Positions 15,796 to 24,850 of a stretch of DNA of 31,145 nt are shown here, one piece after another. Position 1 is the stretch's first letter, and each line of letters opens with the position of its first letter. Under the pieces are notes generated by a model that saw only the letters and a list, made by a program, of their open reading frames with translations, did no database searches and was not told the DNA's origin. The DNA comes from CAZYVA01 sp964650695 (GTDB taxonomy: Bacteria; Bacillota; Clostridia; Lachnospirales; Lachnospiraceae), in assembly GCA_964650695.1 (NCBI GenBank), contig CAZYVA010000012.1, forward strand, positions 1 through 31,145. Direction: 5' to 3'. Made by a program: the position numbers and the translations under genes.

Positions 15796-16821
15796 ATGCA
15801 TGGCGGTGACATCTACAGGAACAGGGTGACGCTGGATTTCTCTGTGAACGTGAACCCATTGGGGGTCCCTGATTCCGTGAGGGAAGCTTTGATAGATACG
15901 GTGGATCAGTGCCAGAGGTATCCAGATATCAGGAACGAAGCTTTGGTGAAAGCCATCCGCGAGATGACGGGAACGGAAGAGGGGCAGATCCTGTGTGGGA
16001 ATGGAGCCTCAGAATTGCTGGCCGCACTTATGCACGGGATAAGGCCGGGAAACGTACTGATACCGGTTCCTTCATTTTATGGATATGAAAGGGCGGCAAG
16101 GGCGGTCCATGCAAATGTTATGTATTACGGAATGGAAGAAAAATCTGGGTTTCGCCTGGATGACGGCATCCTGGACAGGCTGGATGAGGATGTGGACTTA
16201 CTTTTTCTGGCAAATCCGAACAATCCGACCGGGGATCAGGCCACAAATGAGCGGTTGGAAATAATTTTGGAGCATTGCCTGGCAAGAAACATCCTTGTTG
16301 TGGTTGATGAGTGTTTTATCGAATTTACGAAAGAATGGGAGACGGATTCCCTGGCGGGCAGGATCCGGGAATTTCCAAATTTGATCGTCGTGCGTTCTTT
16401 TACGAAGATTTTTGCGATCCCAGGCGTCAGGCTGGGGTATCTGATATGCCAGGGACGGCTGGCTGAAAAGATCAGTCCGCAGCTTCCGGAATGGAACGTG
16501 TCTCTTTTCGCCCAAAATGCCGGGATTGCGGCGGCCAGGGAGATCGGGTATTTAAAAAAAACTGCTAAATGGGTGGCGGCGGAGAGAAATTATCTGGCTG
16601 GGCGGCTGAGGGAGGCGGGTGCCCGTGTTTATCCTTCCGAAGCGGATTTTTTGTTGATTTATACACAAGCCCCTCTTTATGACAGCCTGTTAGCGGAGGG
16701 GATTTTAATCCGGGACTGCAGTGACTACCGGGGGCTTTCCAAAGGGTATTACCGGGTTGCGGTAAAAACGAGGGAGGAAAACGGGATATTGGCAGACGCG
16801 GTGTGGCGGGCGTTGGGTTAA
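15796..16821 (+). CDS. cobD: Threonine-phosphate decarboxylase (PLP enzyme)
   Basis: Class I/II aminotransferase-fold enzyme expected to decarboxylate L-threonine-O-3-phosphate to aminopropanol phosphate for CbiB. It has 341 residues. The N-terminus MHGGDIY and FSVNVNPLG are typical of CobD. PNNPTG lies at 141-146, and Lys204 in RSFTKIFAIPGVRLGYL is the predicted PLP lysine. Histidinol-phosphate aminotransferase is the closest alternative, but MHGG and the place beside cbiB favour CobD. 88 non-coding bases precede it. Confidence 0.9.
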   Translation: MHGGDIYRNRVTLDFSVNVNPLGVPDSVREALIDTVDQCQRYPDIRNEALVKAIREMTGTEEGQILCGNGASELLAALMHGIRPGNVLIPVPSFYGYERAARAVHANVMYYGMEEKSGFRLDDGILDRLDEDVDLLFLANPNNPTGDQATNERLEIILEHCLARNILVVVDECFIEFTKEWETDSLAGRIREFPNLIVVRSFTKIFAIPGVRLGYLICQGRLAEKISPQLPEWNVSLFAQNAGIAAAREIGYLKKTAKWVAAERNYLAGRLREAGARVYPSEADFLLIYTQAPLYDSLLAEGILIRDCSDYRGLSKGYYRVAVKTREENGILADAVWRALG

Positions 16822-16836
16822 ACGTATGGAGGGATC

Positions 16837-17475
16837 ATGGAGAAATTATTGTATTGTAAACCGGATGAGATTGAAAAGAAAAGCTTTGAGATCATCGAGC
16901 AGGAGCTGTCAAAACGGAACATCATCCTTCCGCCGGAGGAGGCAATGGTGACGAAGCGTGTGATACACACGACGGCGGATTTTGAATATGCGGATACGTT
17001 ATGTTTTTCCAAACATGCGGTAGAAACGGCGAAGAACCTGTTTTTGCATGGGGCGGATATCGTGACGGATACAAATATGGCCTTGGCGGGGATCAATAAG
17101 AGAGTGCTGGCGCGGTTTGGCGGGGAGGCACATTGTTTTATGGCGGTGGAAGAAGTGGCGGAAAGAGCGAAGGAACGCCAGACGACACGCGCGGCGGCCA
17201 GTATGGAGTATGCGGCCAGGTTAAAGAGCGGGAAGCCGGTTATTTTTGTGATCGGGAATGCGCCGACGGCATTGATGAAATTGCATGAGATGATGCAGGA
17301 GCAAGTGTTTTCCCCGGCGATGGTCATCGGCGTCCCGGTTGGCTTTGTCAATGTAGAGAGCGCGAAGGAATTGATTTTACAGTCAGAAATCCCATATATT
17401 GTGAACCGGGGGAGAAAAGGCGGCAGCAATGTTGCGGCTGCGATCTGCAATGCCATTTTATATGAAATGCGCTAG
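16837..17475 (+). CDS. cbiC: Cobalt-precorrin-8 methylmutase
   Basis: Moves the methyl group from C11 to C12 to form cobyrinic acid. The 212 residues are of family length. His44 in VIHTTADFEYADTL is the expected catalytic His. TDTNMALAGINK, IGNAPTAL and IGVPVGFVNVESAKE are conserved. The start follows GGAGG directly after cobD, and cbiD follows eight bases later. Identification is firm. Confidence 0.97.
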   Translation: MEKLLYCKPDEIEKKSFEIIEQELSKRNIILPPEEAMVTKRVIHTTADFEYADTLCFSKHAVETAKNLFLHGADIVTDTNMALAGINKRVLARFGGEAHCFMAVEEVAERAKERQTTRAAASMEYAARLKSGKPVIFVIGNAPTALMKLHEMMQEQVFSPAMVIGVPVGFVNVESAKELILQSEIPYIVNRGRKGGSNVAAAICNAILYEMR

Positions 17476-17483
17476 CAGGGCAG

Positions 17484-18692
17484 ATGGCTTTAAACGGTCA
17501 TAGGAACGCGGGGTGTGGAAGGAAAATGCGGTATGGCTTTACAACGGGGAGCTGCGCGGCGGCGGCGGCAAAAGCGGCGGCGTTCATGCTTTTGACGGGG
17601 AAGAAAAAGACAGAAGTGGAGATCCGGACGCCGAAAGGAATCCCTTACCGTGCAAAAATTCTGGATATTTCCAAAGGGGAGCAAGCGGTTTCCTGCGCGG
17701 TGGAAAAGGATGGCGGCGACGACCCGGATGCGACGACGGGATATTTTGTCTATGCAAAGGTTTCGGTAAAAAACCAGTACGATGGGACTGATGCGAAAAA
17801 GGAAACAGAAATTGAAATTGACGGTGGGGAAGGCGTTGGGCGCGTCACACGGCCGGGGCTGGATCAGCCGGTAGGCAGCGCGGCTATCAACCATATACCG
17901 AGGGAAATGATTGAAAAAGAAGTGGCCGAGGTCTGCCGGATGGCGGATTTTTGCGGGCAGGTATATGTGGAGATTTCCGTCCCTGGCGGCAGGGAACTGG
18001 CAAAAAAGACGTTTAACCCACGCCTCGGGATTGAAGGAGGGATTTCTATCCTTGGAACGACGGGGATTGTGGAGCCGATGAGTGAGAAAGCATTGCTGGA
18101 TACGATCCGGACAGAACTGCGGCAGCACCGGGCAATGGGTGAACGAAGCATTGTTGTGTCACCGGGAAATTATGGGCAGGATTATATGGAGCGTACTTTT
18201 GGGTACGATCTGGACCGAAGTGTGAAGTGCAGCAATTTCATCGGGGATGCGGTTGATATGGCTGCGGAATGCGGATTTGAGGCAATGCTCCTGGCAGGGC
18301 ATATCGGGAAATTGGTCAAGGTATCCGGCGGGATGATGAATACCCATTCCAGGGAAGGCGACTGCCGGATGGAACTGCTTGGGGCGGCTGCTTTGTTAGA
18401 GGATGTAAAGCCCAGTGTTGTCCGCCGGATTTTAAACTGTGCGGTAACGGAGGAAGCCTTGCAGATGTTGGAGGAGGAAGGAAAGCTTGCGGATGTGATG
18501 GGCAGGCTCATGGACAAAATCCTTTTTTATCTGGACAGGCGTTCAGCGGGAAGACTGAAGATAGAGTGCATGATGTATTCCAATCACTATGGGGAATTGG
18601 CGTCCAGCAAAGGCGCACATGTGCTTTTAAGGGAAATTATGGAGGAAGAAGCGGATGGTTTATTTTGTAGGGGCGGGGACAGGCGCCGTTGA
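17484..18692 (+). CDS. cbiD: Cobalt-precorrin-5B C1-methyltransferase
   Basis: Methylates C1 in the anaerobic corrin pathway with S-adenosylmethionine. It has 402 residues from 17484. An ATG at 17526 with GGAAGG close upstream would give 388 and may be the true start, since homologues begin just before the conserved RYGFTTGSCAAAAAKAA. Other family segments are PGVTRPGLDQPVG-like VTRPGLDQPVG, NPRLGIEGGISILGTTGIVEP and AGHIGKLVKVSGGMMNTHS. The presence of CbiD marks the cobalt-early, oxygen-independent route. It overlaps cbiF by 38 bases. Confidence 0.96.
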   Translation: MALNGHRNAGCGRKMRYGFTTGSCAAAAAKAAAFMLLTGKKKTEVEIRTPKGIPYRAKILDISKGEQAVSCAVEKDGGDDPDATTGYFVYAKVSVKNQYDGTDAKKETEIEIDGGEGVGRVTRPGLDQPVGSAAINHIPREMIEKEVAEVCRMADFCGQVYVEISVPGGRELAKKTFNPRLGIEGGISILGTTGIVEPMSEKALLDTIRTELRQHRAMGERSIVVSPGNYGQDYMERTFGYDLDRSVKCSNFIGDAVDMAAECGFEAMLLAGHIGKLVKVSGGMMNTHSREGDCRMELLGAAALLEDVKPSVVRRILNCAVTEEALQMLEEEGKLADVMGRLMDKILFYLDRRSAGRLKIECMMYSNHYGELASSKGAHVLLREIMEEEADGLFCRGGDRRR

Positions 18693-19440
18693 TTTAATCA
18701 CTGTGAGGGGGAAACGTTATCTGGAGCAGGCGGATGTAGTTATTTACGCGGGTTCGCTGGTCAATAGGGAACTGCTGTCCTGGACGAAAAAAGGATGCGG
18801 CTTGTATGACAGCGCAAGGATGACTCTGGAAGAAGTGCTTTTCGTAATGGAAGAGGCAGAAAAGAAGGGGAAAATGACCGTGCGCCTGCATACCGGCGAC
18901 CCCAGTCTTTACGGAGCTGTGCGGGAACAGATGGATGCCTTGGATGAGAGGGGGATTCCCTATGAATGCTGTCCGGGGGTCAGCGCCTGTTTTGGCGCGG
19001 CGGCTTCCATGAACCTGGAATATACGCTTCCGGGCATTTCCCAGTCGCTGATCATTACCCGTATGGAAGGCAGGACAAAGGTTCCGCCCCAGGAGAGCAT
19101 TGAGGCATTTGCGCAGCACCAGGCGTCAATGGCCATTTACTTAAGCGCAGGGCAGGCAGATGAACTCCAGAGGCGGCTGATTCAGGGGGGCTTCCGGAAG
19201 GATACCCCGGCGGCAGTTGTCTATAAAGCAACATGGCCGGAAGAGAGGATATATGAATGTACGGTAGCCACTCTTGCAGAGACGGCCAAAGAGCATCAGA
19301 TTACAAAAACAGCGTTGATTTTGGTGGGCGATGCGATTGCGTGCCGCCATTATGAGCGTTCAAGGCTGTATGCGCCGGATTTCGAGACGGGCTTTCGGAA
19401 AAGACAAAAAGGAGGCGCCGATGGAAATCAGTATGATTAG
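18655..19440 (+). CDS. cbiF: Cobalt-precorrin-4 C11-methyltransferase
   Basis: Tetrapyrrole methyltransferase of 261 residues that methylates C11. The N-terminus VYFVGAGTGAVDLITVRGKRYL is the family glycine-rich SAM motif. RLHTGDPSLYGAVREQMDAL and PGVSACFGAAASMNLEYTLP are characteristic of CbiF/CobM. The short spacing to and overlap with cbiD imply coupling. Alternative names are CobM in the aerobic pathway; presence of CbiD and CbiG supports the cobalt-containing substrate. Confidence 0.95.
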   Translation: MVYFVGAGTGAVDLITVRGKRYLEQADVVIYAGSLVNRELLSWTKKGCGLYDSARMTLEEVLFVMEEAEKKGKMTVRLHTGDPSLYGAVREQMDALDERGIPYECCPGVSACFGAAASMNLEYTLPGISQSLIITRMEGRTKVPPQESIEAFAQHQASMAIYLSAGQADELQRRLIQGGFRKDTPAAVVYKATWPEERIYECTVATLAETAKEHQITKTALILVGDAIACRHYERSRLYAPDFETGFRKRQKGGADGNQYD

Positions 19441-20446
19441 CTTTACAGAACAGGGGGAACGTCTTGCCGGAAGGATCCGGGAAAGCCTGCCGGACTGGAC
19501 GGTCAGCGCCTGCCGGAAACCGGGGCAGGGGCTGGCTTCATGGACGGGGGAACAATTTGCCAAAAGAAACGCCCTTGTCTTTATCGGTGCCTGCGGGATT
19601 GCTGTCCGTGCGGCCGCCCCCTTTGTAAAAGATAAGCTTCTTGACAGCCCGGTGCTGGTGATCGATGAAAAGGGGCAGTATGTGATCCCGATCCTGTCCG
19701 GGCATGTTGGCGGGGCAAACGAACTGGCGGAGATCCTTGCGAAACGGATCGGCGCCCTGGCAGTGATCACAACCGCTTCCGATATCCGGCATAAGTTTGC
19801 GGCGGATGTATTCGCGCGAAAAAACCATTTGACGATTTTAAATAAAGATGGGATCGTCAAAGTGGCTTCCAGGATTCTCGCAGGAGAAACCATCACGATG
19901 TCCATAGAAGGGTATGACAACTGCGGGGAACGGATACCGGAAGAAATACGCTTGATGCCATACCCGCCCGGACAGGAAACGGACGTGGTAGTTTCAACGG
20001 ATGCCCGATACCTGGAACACGCGGTTTTAAAGCTGAAGCCGAAAGCATATGCCATCGGAATTGGATGTAAAAAGGGGAAGCCAAAAGAAGAACTGGAACG
20101 CTTTATCCGGCGGAACCTGGAAAATTTAAAGATTTTGGAAGCGGATATTTTTGCGGCTGCCTCGATCGCGTGTAAAAAGGAAGAGACAGGGATCTGCGCA
20201 TGGGCAAAAGAAGCAGGGATTCCGTTTCTGACATTTTCAGAAAAAGAACTAAACGCTGTCCAGGGGTGTTTCCACAGTTCCGCTTTTGTCAAACAGGTGG
20301 TCGGCGTAGATAATGTCTGCGAGAGGGCAGCGCTTGCGGCCTGCGGCGAAGGGGGCATGCTTGTACTTGGAAAGCAGGCGGAAAATGGGATGACACTGGC
20401 CGTCGCGAGGAAAAAAAGAGAGGATCGATACCTATGGGGCGTTTGA
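19421..20446 (+). CDS. cbiG: Cobalt-precorrin-5A hydrolase
   Basis: Opens the delta-lactone ring and releases the C2 unit as acetaldehyde, contracting the ring. The ATG at 19421 has GGAGG five bases upstream and gives 341 residues; an in-frame ATG at 19331 lies within cbiF and is rejected. The N-terminal domain contains FIGACGIAVRAAAPFVKDK and LSGHVGGANELAE. The C-terminal domain begins near AIGIGCKKGKPKEEL and ends with VVGVDNVCERAALAA. Overlaps are 20 bases with cbiF and 13 with cbiH. CbiG is specific to the anaerobic route. Confidence 0.95.
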   Translation: MEISMISFTEQGERLAGRIRESLPDWTVSACRKPGQGLASWTGEQFAKRNALVFIGACGIAVRAAAPFVKDKLLDSPVLVIDEKGQYVIPILSGHVGGANELAEILAKRIGALAVITTASDIRHKFAADVFARKNHLTILNKDGIVKVASRILAGETITMSIEGYDNCGERIPEEIRLMPYPPGQETDVVVSTDARYLEHAVLKLKPKAYAIGIGCKKGKPKEELERFIRRNLENLKILEADIFAAASIACKKEETGICAWAKEAGIPFLTFSEKELNAVQGCFHSSAFVKQVVGVDNVCERAALAACGEGGMLVLGKQAENGMTLAVARKKREDRYLWGV

Positions 20447-21174
20447 AGCGTAAAATATATATTGTCGGCATGGGACCGGGGGAGGAAGCAATGATGACGG
20501 GGCAGGCAATCCGTGCGCTGGAAGAAAGCGATGTGATTGTAGGGTATCCGGTTTACCTGAAGCTTTTGGGTGAAAGGTTTCGGGGGAAAGAGTTTTTGTC
20601 TACTCCTATGAAACAGGAAGTCCGCCGCTGCCGTATGGCATATGGAAAGGCTCTGGAAGGGAAAAAAGTTTCCCTTGTCTGCAGTGGGGACGCCGGGATC
20701 TATGGCCTGGCCTCCCTGATGTATGAACTTTTGCCAGAGTATCCCGCGTGCGAACTTTGCGTAATTCCGGGGGTTACTGCGGCGCTCAGCGGGGCGGCGT
20801 TTCTTGGGGCGCCGCTGAACCATGATTTCTGTACGATCAGCTTGAGTGACCTGCTGACGCCGTGGGAGCAGATAGAAAAACGTCTCCTTGCGGCTGCGGA
20901 CGGGGATTTTGCGATTGCACTCTATAACCCGTCCAGCCATAAAAGGGTGGATTATTTACAGAAAGCATGCGACATCCTGCTGCGGACGGTGGAAGCTGGC
21001 AGAGCATGCGGATATGTGGAAAATGCCGGGAGGGAAGGGACGAAAGTGGGGGTCTGCACCTTAAAAGAACTGCGCGGCATGAAAGTGACGATGTTTACAA
21101 CTGTATTTATCGGCAATTCACAATCTGTTCTTTTGGATGGGAAATTGATTACGAAGAGAGGGTACCGGTTATGA
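20434..21174 (+). CDS. cbiH: Cobalt-precorrin-3 C17-methyltransferase
   Basis: SAM-dependent tetrapyrrole methyltransferase of 246 residues that methylates C17 and drives ring contraction. IYIVGMGPGEEAMMTGQAIRAL is the N-terminal glycine-rich motif. VCSGDAGIYGLASLMYEL, VIPGVTAALSGAAFLGAPLNHDF and ALYNPSSHKR are typical of CbiH/CobJ. The stop overlaps the next start by four bases (ATGA). Confidence 0.96.
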   Translation: MGRLKRKIYIVGMGPGEEAMMTGQAIRALEESDVIVGYPVYLKLLGERFRGKEFLSTPMKQEVRRCRMAYGKALEGKKVSLVCSGDAGIYGLASLMYELLPEYPACELCVIPGVTAALSGAAFLGAPLNHDFCTISLSDLLTPWEQIEKRLLAAADGDFAIALYNPSSHKRVDYLQKACDILLRTVEAGRACGYVENAGREGTKVGVCTLKELRGMKVTMFTTVFIGNSQSVLLDGKLITKRGYRL

Positions 21175-23243
21175 AGCCTGTTTTGATTTTTTCAGGTACG
21201 ACGGAAGGAAGAAAATTGGCGGAGCTTTTAGCGGAAAACGGGCTTTCGGCGACCGTCTGCGTGGCGACGGAATATGGCGGCGAGGTTATGGATCCGGTTC
21301 CGGGTATCCAGGTTCACAAAGGGAGGATGGGAAAGAAGGAGATGCAGGAGCGGATGGCGCACGTCCCGGTTGTGGTGGATGCCACGCATCCGTTTGCGAC
21401 AGAAGTGTCTGAAAATATCCGTGAAAGTGCAAAAAAAGCAGGGATCCGCTATTTGCGGCTGCAGCGTGATACCAAACGCCTGCCATCCAAAGATCCGGAA
21501 AGTGCGGATGTGTTTTATTTCCCGGATAACCAAAGCTGCGCGGAAGCGTTGTGCCGGACAACCGGAAAAGTTCTTTTGACCATCGGGAGCAAGGGACTGC
21601 CGGTGTATTGCTGCGACGAAGCATTAAAGGACAGGCTCTTTGCGCGGGTTCTTCCCAATGAGGAAAGCATTGCCCTTTGCAGGCAGCAAGGGTTGAAAAG
21701 GAGCCAGATCATCGCTATGCAAGGCCCTTTTTCAGAAGAAATGAATACAGCCCTGTCCCATCAGTACGGCATCCGGCATATCGTGACGAAAGAAAGCGGA
21801 AGCACGGGCGGTTTTTATGAAAAGGCTTCTGCTGCCAAAACAGTGGGCGCGAGCCTTTACGTGATTGGAAATCCAGAGAAGGAGAAAGGTTTTTCCTTTG
21901 ATGAGGTTTGCGGAAAGCTGGAGGAGATGGCCGGTGTCCGTCTGAAGATGGGGGATTCTGTTCATATTTCCTTAGTTGGAATCGGGATGGGCGGCAGCAG
22001 CACGTTGACAAGGGAAGCGGAAGCACAGATCGACGCCGCAGATTATCTGTTTGGCGCGGCGCGGATGCTGGAATGCGCCAAAGCGTGGAAACATGGGAAA
22101 GCAGGCCATAAGGAATATCCTTTTTACCGGGCGGAGGATATCATTCCTGTATTAGAAAGTATCGTCTGCGGACAAACGGAAATATCATATGGGAAAACGG
22201 TCAGGATTGCAGTGCTTTTTTCCGGGGACAGCGGCTTTTACAGCGGCTGCCAGAACATGTACCAGGAGCTGGCATCCTGGAAAGAAAGACAGGACAGGAA
22301 CATTTCTGTCCGAATTTATCCGGGGATTTCCTCAGTATCCTATCTTGCCGCCGCCCTCGGCATAAGCTGGCAGGACGCCGGGATTATAAGCATCCATGGG
22401 TGGGAAACGCAGCGGGGATGGGCGGCAAAGGTGCTGGAGGCAATCCGCCGCCAGAAAAAAGTCTTTCTTTTAGTCTCAGGACTCCGTGACGTGCGGATGC
22501 TGGGGACGCTGCTTTTGGAATCCGGCCTTGCGGACAGCAGGATTTTCCTGGGGTATCAGCTTTCTTACCCGGAAGAAAAGATCGTGGAATGTACGCCGGA
22601 AAGCTGCATGGAAATACAGGAAGAGGGTCTGTATGCCGTGTGTGTCCTTAGAGAAAACACGGAGAGAAAATACCTTGCTCCGTATAAGAAGGATTCCGAA
22701 TTCATCCGTGGGAAGATCCCTATGACGAAAGAAGAGGTCAGGGAGCTTTCGGTTTGCAAGCTCAGGCTGGTAAAAGATGCGGTGGTTTATGATATTGGGA
22801 GCGGCACCGGATCTGTGGCGGTAGAAATCGCAGAGCGTTCGGCAACCATCCGTGTGTACGCGATCGAGCAAAAAGATGAAGGGGTTGCGCTGCTTCACCA
22901 AAATAAGAAAAAATTCCACCTTCAAAACCTTGAGGTTATCCAAGGGACGGCGCCGGATATCCTGCATTCGCTCCCGCTCCCATCCCACGCGTTCATTGGC
23001 GGGAGCGGCGGGCGGATGAAGGAAATACTGGAAACGCTGCGTCAGAAAAAACGGGGGATACGGGTAGTGATCACTGCCGTCACGTTGGAGACCGTCGGTG
23101 AGATTACAGAGATATTGCAGAACCTGCAGGTAGAAGATGAAGAAATCATACAGCTTCAGGTGGACCGCGCGGAGAAAATCGGACGCTATCATCTCATGCG
23201 GGCGGAAAATCCGGTTTATCTCTGCAGCTTTACGATAAAATAA
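21171..23243 (+). CDS. cbiJET: Trifunctional CbiJ-CbiE-CbiT fusion
   Basis: A 690-residue protein with three pathway enzymes in one chain. Residues about 1-255 are CbiJ (cobalt-precorrin-6A reductase): LIFSGTTEGRKLAELL, VVDATHPFATEVSENI, TIGSKGL, TKESGSTGGFYEK. Residues about 263-495 are CbiE (C5-methyltransferase): VHISLVGIGMGGSSTLTREA, FSGDSGFYSGC, YPGISSVSYLAAALG. Residues about 505-690 are CbiT (C15-methyltransferase/decarboxylase): PMTKEEVRELSVCKL, YDIGSGTGSVAVEIAE, FIGGSGGRMKEIL. The E-T pairing is a known fusion (CobL-like); adding CbiJ in front is less usual. The ATG at 21171 overlaps the cbiH stop; the longer open frame from 20967 lies inside cbiH and is rejected. Confidence 0.95.
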   Translation: MKPVLIFSGTTEGRKLAELLAENGLSATVCVATEYGGEVMDPVPGIQVHKGRMGKKEMQERMAHVPVVVDATHPFATEVSENIRESAKKAGIRYLRLQRDTKRLPSKDPESADVFYFPDNQSCAEALCRTTGKVLLTIGSKGLPVYCCDEALKDRLFARVLPNEESIALCRQQGLKRSQIIAMQGPFSEEMNTALSHQYGIRHIVTKESGSTGGFYEKASAAKTVGASLYVIGNPEKEKGFSFDEVCGKLEEMAGVRLKMGDSVHISLVGIGMGGSSTLTREAEAQIDAADYLFGAARMLECAKAWKHGKAGHKEYPFYRAEDIIPVLESIVCGQTEISYGKTVRIAVLFSGDSGFYSGCQNMYQELASWKERQDRNISVRIYPGISSVSYLAAALGISWQDAGIISIHGWETQRGWAAKVLEAIRRQKKVFLLVSGLRDVRMLGTLLLESGLADSRIFLGYQLSYPEEKIVECTPESCMEIQEEGLYAVCVLRENTERKYLAPYKKDSEFIRGKIPMTKEEVRELSVCKLRLVKDAVVYDIGSGTGSVAVEIAERSATIRVYAIEQKDEGVALLHQNKKKFHLQNLEVIQGTAPDILHSLPLPSHAFIGGSGGRMKEILETLRQKKRGIRVVITAVTLETVGEITEILQNLQVEDEEIIQLQVDRAEKIGRYHLMRAENPVYLCSFTIK

Positions 23244-23249
23244 CAGCCT

Positions 23250-23321
23250 GTTTTGACATTTGGGCCAAAGGATCCGCAGCCGTCCACTGCGGGTCCAGGC
23301 AGTCAAAACGCAAGGTTTTTT
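23250..23321 (+). terminator. Long imperfect hairpin with T-tract between cbiJET and cbiA
   Basis: GTTTTGAC (23250-23257) pairs with GTCAAAAC (23302-23309). Inside it, GGATCCGCAG (23270-23279) pairs with CTGCGGGTCC (23287-23296) with one G-T wobble. GCAAGG and six T residues (23316-23321) follow. The form suggests a terminator or partial attenuator that would lower cbiA relative to the upstream genes. Confidence 0.5.
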
Positions 23322-23353
23322 ATGGACGGTTCCTTAGATGGGGGAAGGCTGAA

Positions 23354-24796
23354 ATGAAAAGAACAAGGGCAGGCATCATGATTGCGGCTGTAGGGAGCGG
23401 CAGCGGAAAAACAACAATCACCTGTGCTCTTTTGGACGTTTTAAAAAGGAAAGGGCTTTGCGTAAGCGCATTTAAGTGCGGGCCGGATTATATTGACCCT
23501 ATGTTCCACAGGAAAATCATCGGAGTACCTTCGCATAACCTGGATCGTTTCTTCATGGGGACAGAGCAGTTACGGGGCCTCTATGACAGCTATACAAAAG
23601 AAAATGGGATTGCGGTCGTGGAGGGCGCGATGGGGCTTTTTGACGGGCTTGGCGGCATCAGGGAAGAGGGAAGCGCATATGAGGCCGCATCGATCCTGGG
23701 ACTGCCGGTCATTCTGATTGTAGACGCACACGGGATGGGACGTTCCCTTCTTCCTTTGCTTGCCGGTTTTCTTAGTTATGACAGAGAAAAACGGATCGCA
23801 GGCGTTATCTTAAACCGGACGTCCGAGAATTTTTATCACAATATCGCGCCGGCAATAGAAGATGAGCTGGGACTTTTGACACTTGGGTTTATGCCTGCAA
23901 GAAAGGATCTTGTGATAGAGAGCAGGCATTTGGGGCTGAAATTGCCGGGGGAGATGGAGGGACTGCGGACAAAAATACGAAACGCTGCTGAAATACTGGA
24001 AAAAAATGTATCTATCGCAAAAATCCTGAAGATTGCTTGCGGCATAAGCCGGGAAGAAACAGGACCGCCCGAAATGTCCCAGGGGGGATTGGCATACCTG
24101 CGTCCAAGGACACCGGATCAGGGGGACAGTACAGTAAGGATTGGGGTTGCAAGGGATGAAGCATTTTGCTTCTATTATGAAGAGAATTTAAAATTGTTGG
24201 AACAAGCAGGCGCGGAGTTGGTTTTCTTTTCCCCCATCCATGGGGAAAAGCTGCCGGATAATCTGGCTGGCCTGCTTATTGGAGGAGGCTATCCGGAGCT
24301 TTATGCACGGGAGCTGGAAGAAAATGCAGGTATGAGGGGTGATGTGTACCGCGCATGCAAGGGAGGGATGCCTTTCCTCGCAGAATGCGGCGGTTTTATG
24401 TACCTGCATGAAGCATTGGAAAACGCTGAAGGGGAAACCTATTCTATGTGCGGCGCTTTGCCAGGGAAATGCTTCCATGCTGGTAAGCTGATCCGCTTTG
24501 GATATATCGAGTTGGAAGAAAAAAACGGGTTTTTCCTGAAGGATGGCGCCCGTATAAAAGGACATGAGTTCCATTACTATGACAGTGAAAATAACGGGCA
24601 AAGCTGTATTGCCCAAAAACCTGTATCCGGGCAGCGGTTTGAATGCGTACATGCCAACCCAAACCAGTTTTTTGGCTTCCCCCATCTGTATTACCCGTCT
24701 TGTCCGGCTTTCGCGGAGCATTTCCTGGAAGAAGCGCGAGCGTTCCGGAAAGAAAAGACATCTGCGAAGGCCCACATGTTCCAGTCTGGTATGTAA
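23354..24796 (+). CDS. cbiA: Cobyrinate a,c-diamide synthase
   Basis: Amidates the a and c side chains of cobyrinic acid with glutamine and ATP. It has 480 residues. The P-loop GSGSGKTT is at 14-21, and CGPDYIDPMFH (42-52) and VVEGAMGLFDG (88-98) are family motifs. The C-terminal class I amidotransferase domain has the nucleophile Cys345 in FLAECGGFMYL and the GHEFHYYDSE segment near the end. It is the last gene of the corrinoid locus and converges on dtxR. Identification is firm. Confidence 0.97.
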   Translation: MKRTRAGIMIAAVGSGSGKTTITCALLDVLKRKGLCVSAFKCGPDYIDPMFHRKIIGVPSHNLDRFFMGTEQLRGLYDSYTKENGIAVVEGAMGLFDGLGGIREEGSAYEAASILGLPVILIVDAHGMGRSLLPLLAGFLSYDREKRIAGVILNRTSENFYHNIAPAIEDELGLLTLGFMPARKDLVIESRHLGLKLPGEMEGLRTKIRNAAEILEKNVSIAKILKIACGISREETGPPEMSQGGLAYLRPRTPDQGDSTVRIGVARDEAFCFYYEENLKLLEQAGAELVFFSPIHGEKLPDNLAGLLIGGGYPELYARELEENAGMRGDVYRACKGGMPFLAECGGFMYLHEALENAEGETYSMCGALPGKCFHAGKLIRFGYIELEEKNGFFLKDGARIKGHEFHYYDSENNGQSCIAQKPVSGQRFECVHANPNQFFGFPHLYYPSCPAFAEHFLEEARAFRKEKTSAKAHMFQSGM

Positions 24797-24850
24797 GGAA
24801 TCGCTCTGAACGGTTCCCTGGCATCCGTATGCCTGCCTATGTCCGGGATA

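Noticed and set aside
19360..20940. 526-codon open frame on the minus strand
   Set aside because: It is antisense to cbiG and cbiH, which have full motifs and tight operon spacing. Long antisense frames are common over GC-rich coding DNA.
24797..24850. Terminator between convergent cbiA and dtxR
   Set aside because: Only a weak GGAA/TTCC pairing is visible and no T-tract follows; I cannot support a terminator here.
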